Assembly (NCBI GenBank): GCA_024234815.1 | Contig: JACKNO010000001.1 | Coordinates: 930,001 to 994,000, forward strand | Reading direction: 5' to 3' | DNA: 64,000 nt | Origin: Pseudomonadales bacterium | GTDB taxonomy: Bacteria; Pseudomonadota; Gammaproteobacteria; Pseudomonadales; Halieaceae | Shown here: positions 61,031-64,000 of the stretch, in pieces | Layout of the letters: the number at the start of each line of letters is the position of its first letter | Numbering within the stretch: the stretch's first letter is position 1 | The notes under the pieces: model-generated | What the model saw: the letters and a program-made list of their open reading frames with translations, nothing else | Database searches by the model: none | Told to the model about the DNA's origin: nothing | Position numbers and translations under genes: made by a program

Positions 61031-61960
61031 CGTGGTTTTCTCTTCGAAGCGTTGGCGCGCTTGCGTCGCCGTGGTTTGTCCGGGCCGCGCATCTCGACCA
61101 GCGGCGGGGTTACGGCGACACCGTCCGACCAGTTGCCGAAATCCAGCGCCGGCGTGAAGTCGCCCGCCAGCATCGCATCGAGCGCCGCGTGGTAGAATCG
61201 GGACTGCAGCGTGTCCTGGGCCTGGTTTCCACCCAGAGCCTGCCCCATCCAGCGCAGCGCTCCTGAATCGGCGCGTACCGTGGCGAGGTGTCCGGTGCGG
61301 AATGCAGGTACCCCGTGGTCGTCGGCAAGCGCGATGTAGGTCGCCACCGAAGCGGCGCTCACCATGGCAGTTGCCAGCGCGCGGGTTTCCGTTGGAGGCG
61401 CGAGTTTGTCCTGGTCGCCGCCAAGCAGGATAACCGGCGCTGAGTTTGCCGCCACCAGTTCCTCCCAGTCCACACAGGTAATGAAACGGCGTGCGAATTC
61501 CGGAATCTGGTCCGTGGATACGTGGAAACAATACCACGTAGCCTTGCGCAGTCAGGTGGTGAATGTGCTCCCAGTAGAGATTAGGTGCCGAGGCGCGAAA
61601 GCCGTGCAGGTAAATGATGACAGGGGCGCGATTGCCGTCGCGCAGCTTGTCTGGTACGAAGCACCAGACCCGCGTGCCCTCGACCGCCGATCCATATCCC
61701 GTTTCCGTGACCCGGCGCGCGATATAGTGTTCGCGCGAGCCGTAGCCCTCGAAGTGGCGACCGGGTGGTCCGGCGTCAGCGCCGGGCACGCGACGCTCGT
61801 TGCGCAGCGCCCTGGTTACGATGTCATAGATGGCGGAACCGACCCGCGCGGTCTCGCGCAGGATTTTGCCTTCATCCCCTTTGCGCAGGCCGTCCTCGTA
61901 CTGCCGCACCTCGTTCCGGCGGCTCGGGCATTTTCGCTTGGAGTAGGGTGCGCGTGCCAT
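61027..61960 (-). pseudogene. Alpha/beta-hydrolase gene with deletion and frameshift
   Basis: The first part (start at 61960) has VIIYLHGFRASAPNLYWEHI and VVLFPRIHGPDS, the HG loop of an alpha/beta hydrolase. The last part lies in another frame: DWEELVAANSAPVILLGGDQDKLAPPTE (Asp region) and ADDHGVPAF (His region). The junction near 61495 removes the middle, including the GxSxG nucleophile elbow. The ATG at 61958-61960 overlaps the stop of the PadR gene (TGATG), and the 3' end touches the monooxygenase start. It is a broken member of the operon. Confidence 0.75.
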
Positions 61961-62535
61961 CAGTCAGCCTCTATCGATGGATGCAACGGAAAATGATCCA
62001 GCCAGCGTTGGGTCAATGTCAGCACTTCGCTGCGCAATTCCAGCAGAGCGCGCACGGCAGGCGGCATCGCCTGGCCGTAGTGTTCGAGTTGTGTACCCAG
62101 TTCCAGCGACAGGGCCTCGAGATGCTCGCTCAGCATATCGCGGCACTCGATTGCCTCAGCCGGGCCGATCAGGCCGAGGTGCCCCAGCCAGACATCGAAT
62201 TCAAAGTGCAGTTTCAGTGGGGCCGCCGCGGCTTCCTTTATGAGCTGGCTGAGATGCTCACTGCCGGACGCGGTCAGCTCGAAAATGGTTTTTTCCGGCA
62301 TTGCGCCTTCGCGCGTCACCCGGGTATCGAGAAAGCCCTGTTCGGCCAGGATGCGCAGATTGCGATATACGGAGGCATCGCTGATCCGGATCCAGGAACG
62401 CAGTTGCCGTTGCTGGATCACCCGGCTGACATCGTAGGCGCCCCGGGGCTGCTGCTTGATCAGCCCCAATAGCACGATGTCGATCGAAGAGGCCCCGGAC
62501 GCCCGCCGCGGGCGCGCGCGGGTCTTCTGGCCCAC
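61960..62535 (-). CDS. PadR family transcriptional regulator
   Basis: The 191-residue protein has an N-terminal winged helix (IDIVLLGLIKQQPRGAYDVSRVIQQ, SDASVYRNLRILAEQGFL) and a helical C-terminal dimerisation part with CRDMLSEHLEALSLELG. PadR proteins repress genes for phenolic or other toxic compounds and are released by ligand. It begins the unit with the broken hydrolase and the monooxygenase and likely controls them. The start is GTG at 62533-62535. Just upstream lies a truncated epimerase gene on the opposite strand. Confidence 0.9.
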   Translation of the reverse strand: MGQKTRARPRRASGASSIDIVLLGLIKQQPRGAYDVSRVIQQRQLRSWIRISDASVYRNLRILAEQGFLDTRVTREGAMPEKTIFELTASGSEHLSQLIKEAAAAPLKLHFEFDVWLGHLGLIGPAEAIECRDMLSEHLEALSLELGTQLEHYGQAMPPAVRALLELRSEVLTLTQRWLDHFPLHPSIEAD

Positions 62536-62554
62536 AAGTTCTCGGTCTTTCCGT

Positions 62555-63073
62555 GCCTGTGCGGTTCCTTATATCGCCATGAACTATTCCGACATCAGGC
62601 ACGGTGAGCCCTACCGTTTGTTTGATCATGGGGAGTACAACCTGTTCAATCCCATTGCCAGGGAAGACCTGTCCGAGTTTATCGTCAACCTGTTGTTCGA
62701 TAAGCACAAGCAGGGCCGGATTTTCCCGGTAGGCGGGCCGTGGACCGGCGACAACGTGCACACGATCAAGTCAGCGGGACAAACCATGTTTCGCGTGCAG
62801 GGCAAGCGGGAACACTTTGATGTCGTACCGCTGACGAAGTGGGACAAGAAAATCCGCAGCTTGCGCCGCATCGGCAAACTGGTTCCAAAGCTGGATGTGG
62901 TGGCCGGCTACCTCGAGGCGGCCAAGTACTGGAGCGTGGTTTCACATGTGGCGCCACCGTATGGAACGCGCAGCTTCAACAACTACGTTGAACAGCTCAA
63001 AGCCCACAACTACGACGCCGGCACATTCCGGGAGCGCATGAAGCAGGGCAGTAGCCTGACGCCGGATATCTAG
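62555..63073 (+). pseudogene. 3' fragment of an NAD-dependent epimerase/dehydratase gene
   Basis: The C-terminal part (YSDIRHGEPYRLFDHGEYNL, NPIAREDLSEFIVNLLFDKH, VGGPWTGDNVHTIKSAGQ) matches the end of an atypical SDR/divinyl-reductase-like protein. The Rossmann half and catalytic residues are absent. Immediately 5' lies the PadR gene on the other strand, so the front of this gene was replaced by the PadR cassette or lost in the same event. An ATG at 62579 could start a 165-residue product, but it would lack cofactor binding. Confidence 0.65.
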
Positions 63074-63110
63074 CCCGCTCGCCGGTAAAGACAGGCCTGT
63101 TAAGGAATTT

Positions 63111-63560
63111 CTAGGGCAGCAGCGCCACCAGTATGCCTATCGCAACAATACCGATACCTTCAACCAGGAATACCAGGCTGTAGGCCTGCCCCCGGGCCCG
63201 ACCTTCCGTCTCGTGCACCATCTGCACTCCGGCCGCGGCAATGCAGCCCTGTGCGTAAGCCGCGCCAAGCAGGATAAGACCCGTGGCGAGACCAGTGGCG
63301 ATACCCAGGTATCCGTACTGCGGATCCACGAACAAATGCTGCTTCATGAACTGGGGAATAAATGGGTAGAGGACCTGGGACGCGGGAAACATGGCGAAAG
63401 CGATGTACTCCATGGACAGCTTGCCGTCGGGGCTGCGGGCCTGCTGCGCCCACACACCCTGTACCGCGACACCGGCGCGATAGATGCCCAGCGTGCTGCC
63501 AACCGCCGCCAGCCCCCACATGACATAGCCAAGCGTGCCAATACTCGCTGTTTCTACCAT
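63111..63560 (-). CDS. V-type ATPase proteolipid subunit K (c ring)
   Basis: The protein has 149 residues from MVETASIGTLGYVMWGLAAVG, with GAGGAAC before the ATG and only one base after the subunit I stop. It has two hairpins of membrane helices (GYVMWGLAAVGSTLGIYRAG; GLATGLILLGAAYAQGCIAAA; SLVFLVEGIGIVAIGILVALLP with the Glu in the last helix pair). It forms the rotating ring of a V-type ATPase, coupling ion flow to ATP synthesis or hydrolysis. The rest of the operon continues beyond the window. Confidence 0.88.
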   Translation of the reverse strand: MVETASIGTLGYVMWGLAAVGSTLGIYRAGVAVQGVWAQQARSPDGKLSMEYIAFAMFPASQVLYPFIPQFMKQHLFVDPQYGYLGIATGLATGLILLGAAYAQGCIAAAGVQMVHETEGRARGQAYSLVFLVEGIGIVAIGILVALLP

Positions 63561-63561
63561 G

Positions 63562-64000
63562 CTAGCGTTCCTCGATACCGTGAAGTTGAAAATGGGCCAG
63601 GGGCTCAAAAGCGCGCCCCGACCAGATGACGCCCAACTGGCGGGCAAATTCCAGCGTATTCAAACGCAGGCCGTGAACAAACAGGGCGATAACTCCCAGG
63701 CCCAGGTTGATGGCGTGACCGATCAGCAGGATCAGCGCGCCGAAGAAGATAGAACCGGTTTGCTCGGCCATCAGGTTGGTGGTCATGGCCAGGCTCATAC
63801 TGGCAAAACCCACCGCCATGATGCGGATGTAACTCATCATATCCGAGAACAGGGTGGTGGCGTTGCCCAGCAATAGCCCGAGTCCGGCAAGGCTGCCGCG
63901 GCCGACGCCCTGTTCGGTGTGTGACAGGAAAATCACCAGCAGCGCACCCAGGCCCAGCAAAGGTCCGCTGATGGCGGGTATTGGTTTTCCGGTAAACACA
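63562..64000 (-). CDS. V-type ATPase subunit I (a subunit), C-terminal part
   Basis: The frame is open to the window edge, so the start lies outside. The visible part has the conserved C-terminal membrane domain: SYIRIMAVGFASMSLAMT with the essential Arg, LILLIGHAINLGLGVIALFVHGLRLNTLEFARQLG and the end RAFEPLAHF. It is the stator channel half against the K ring. It lies directly upstream of subunit K in the same operon. Confidence 0.9.
   Translation of the reverse strand, partial: VFTGKPIPAISGPLLGLGALLVIFLSHTEQGVGRGSLAGLGLLLGNATTLFSDMMSYIRIMAVGFASMSLAMTTNLMAEQTGSIFFGALILLIGHAINLGLGVIALFVHGLRLNTLEFARQLGVIWSGRAFEPLAHFQLHGIEER

Noticed and set aside
51840..63073. Idea that the RmlD-like fragment and the epimerase fragment are the two halves of one gene split by insertion of the whole interval
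   Set aside because: The fragments look like different SDR subfamilies, and the interval holds several ordinary genes; no target-site duplication is visible.
63073..63110. ACAGGCCTGT palindrome with a few T on the minus strand, possible terminator of the V-type ATPase operon
   Set aside because: The stem is only five base pairs without a loop and the T-run is short.

Overview
This window reads as GC-rich chromosomal DNA of an aerobic, probably marine gammaproteobacterium. The basis is a YebG gene behind a textbook gammaproteobacterial LexA box, FadL-type and small beta-barrel outer-membrane proteins, a GT9 glycosyltransferase of the LPS type, a PEP-CTERM protein, AbgT, DUF1631 and TspO-like proteins. 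A member of the Halieaceae/Cellvibrionales is a reasonable guess, but this is inference. No rRNA, tRNA, CRISPR array, insertion sequence or phage gene was found. Genes are short, mixed-strand transcription units of one to three genes.

Layout. 1-5.6 kb: tail of a transglutaminase, an AbgT transporter, a PilZ protein, a DUF1631 protein and a DUF2975/HTH pair. 5.7-16.7 kb: an exported retropepsin-like protease with a PDZ domain, an exported methyltransferase, SOS-controlled yebG, glutaredoxin-like and VOC proteins, a DXD glycosyltransferase, a fused SDF transporter/solute-binding protein, two L,D-transpeptidase-type enzymes facing each other and an MFS transporter. 17-28 kb: yaiI, an S9 peptidase, a 948-residue AlkP-TPR-sulfotransferase fusion behind a PEP-CTERM protein, a carboxylesterase lipoprotein, SRPBCC, GST and TspO-like proteins. 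28-37 kb: a membrane-anchored response regulator, an M20 amidohydrolase, two SDRs (one with a signal peptide), an MDR oxidoreductase, a methyltransferase, a FadL-type porin and a truncated RidA. 37-46.5 kb: a GT9/Gfo-Idh-MocA pair, two lipoprotein hydrolases with Asn-rich linkers, a DUF3127 protein ending in an SSB-like tail, a hydroxyproline-type pair (proline racemase family plus ornithine cyclodeaminase family) and a GST.

46.6-64 kb: an MscS channel with a cyclic-nucleotide-binding domain is translationally coupled to a Cache/HAMP class III cyclase-like protein that has lost several catalytic residues. This is the most striking unit in the window. It is followed by an APH-fold kinase, the proteasome-like protein Anbu, a beta-barrel protein, ferritin, gph, a zinc-peptidase-like protein, a sulfotransferase, a PadR/hydrolase/FAD-monooxygenase cassette and the end of a V-type ATPase operon. 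Broken genes cluster here: an RmlD-like fragment, an RCC1 stub, a short DsbA-like gene, a hydrolase without its nucleophile region and an epimerase 3' fragment. The right third of the window has therefore been rearranged more than the rest.

Several units suggest joint function. PilZ with DUF1631 points to c-di-GMP or surface behaviour. The racemase-family/OCD-family pair fits conversion of trans-3-hydroxy-L-proline to proline. The fused SDF/solute-binding protein and the channel/cyclase-like pair look like sensing or transport devices built from familiar domains in unusual combinations.
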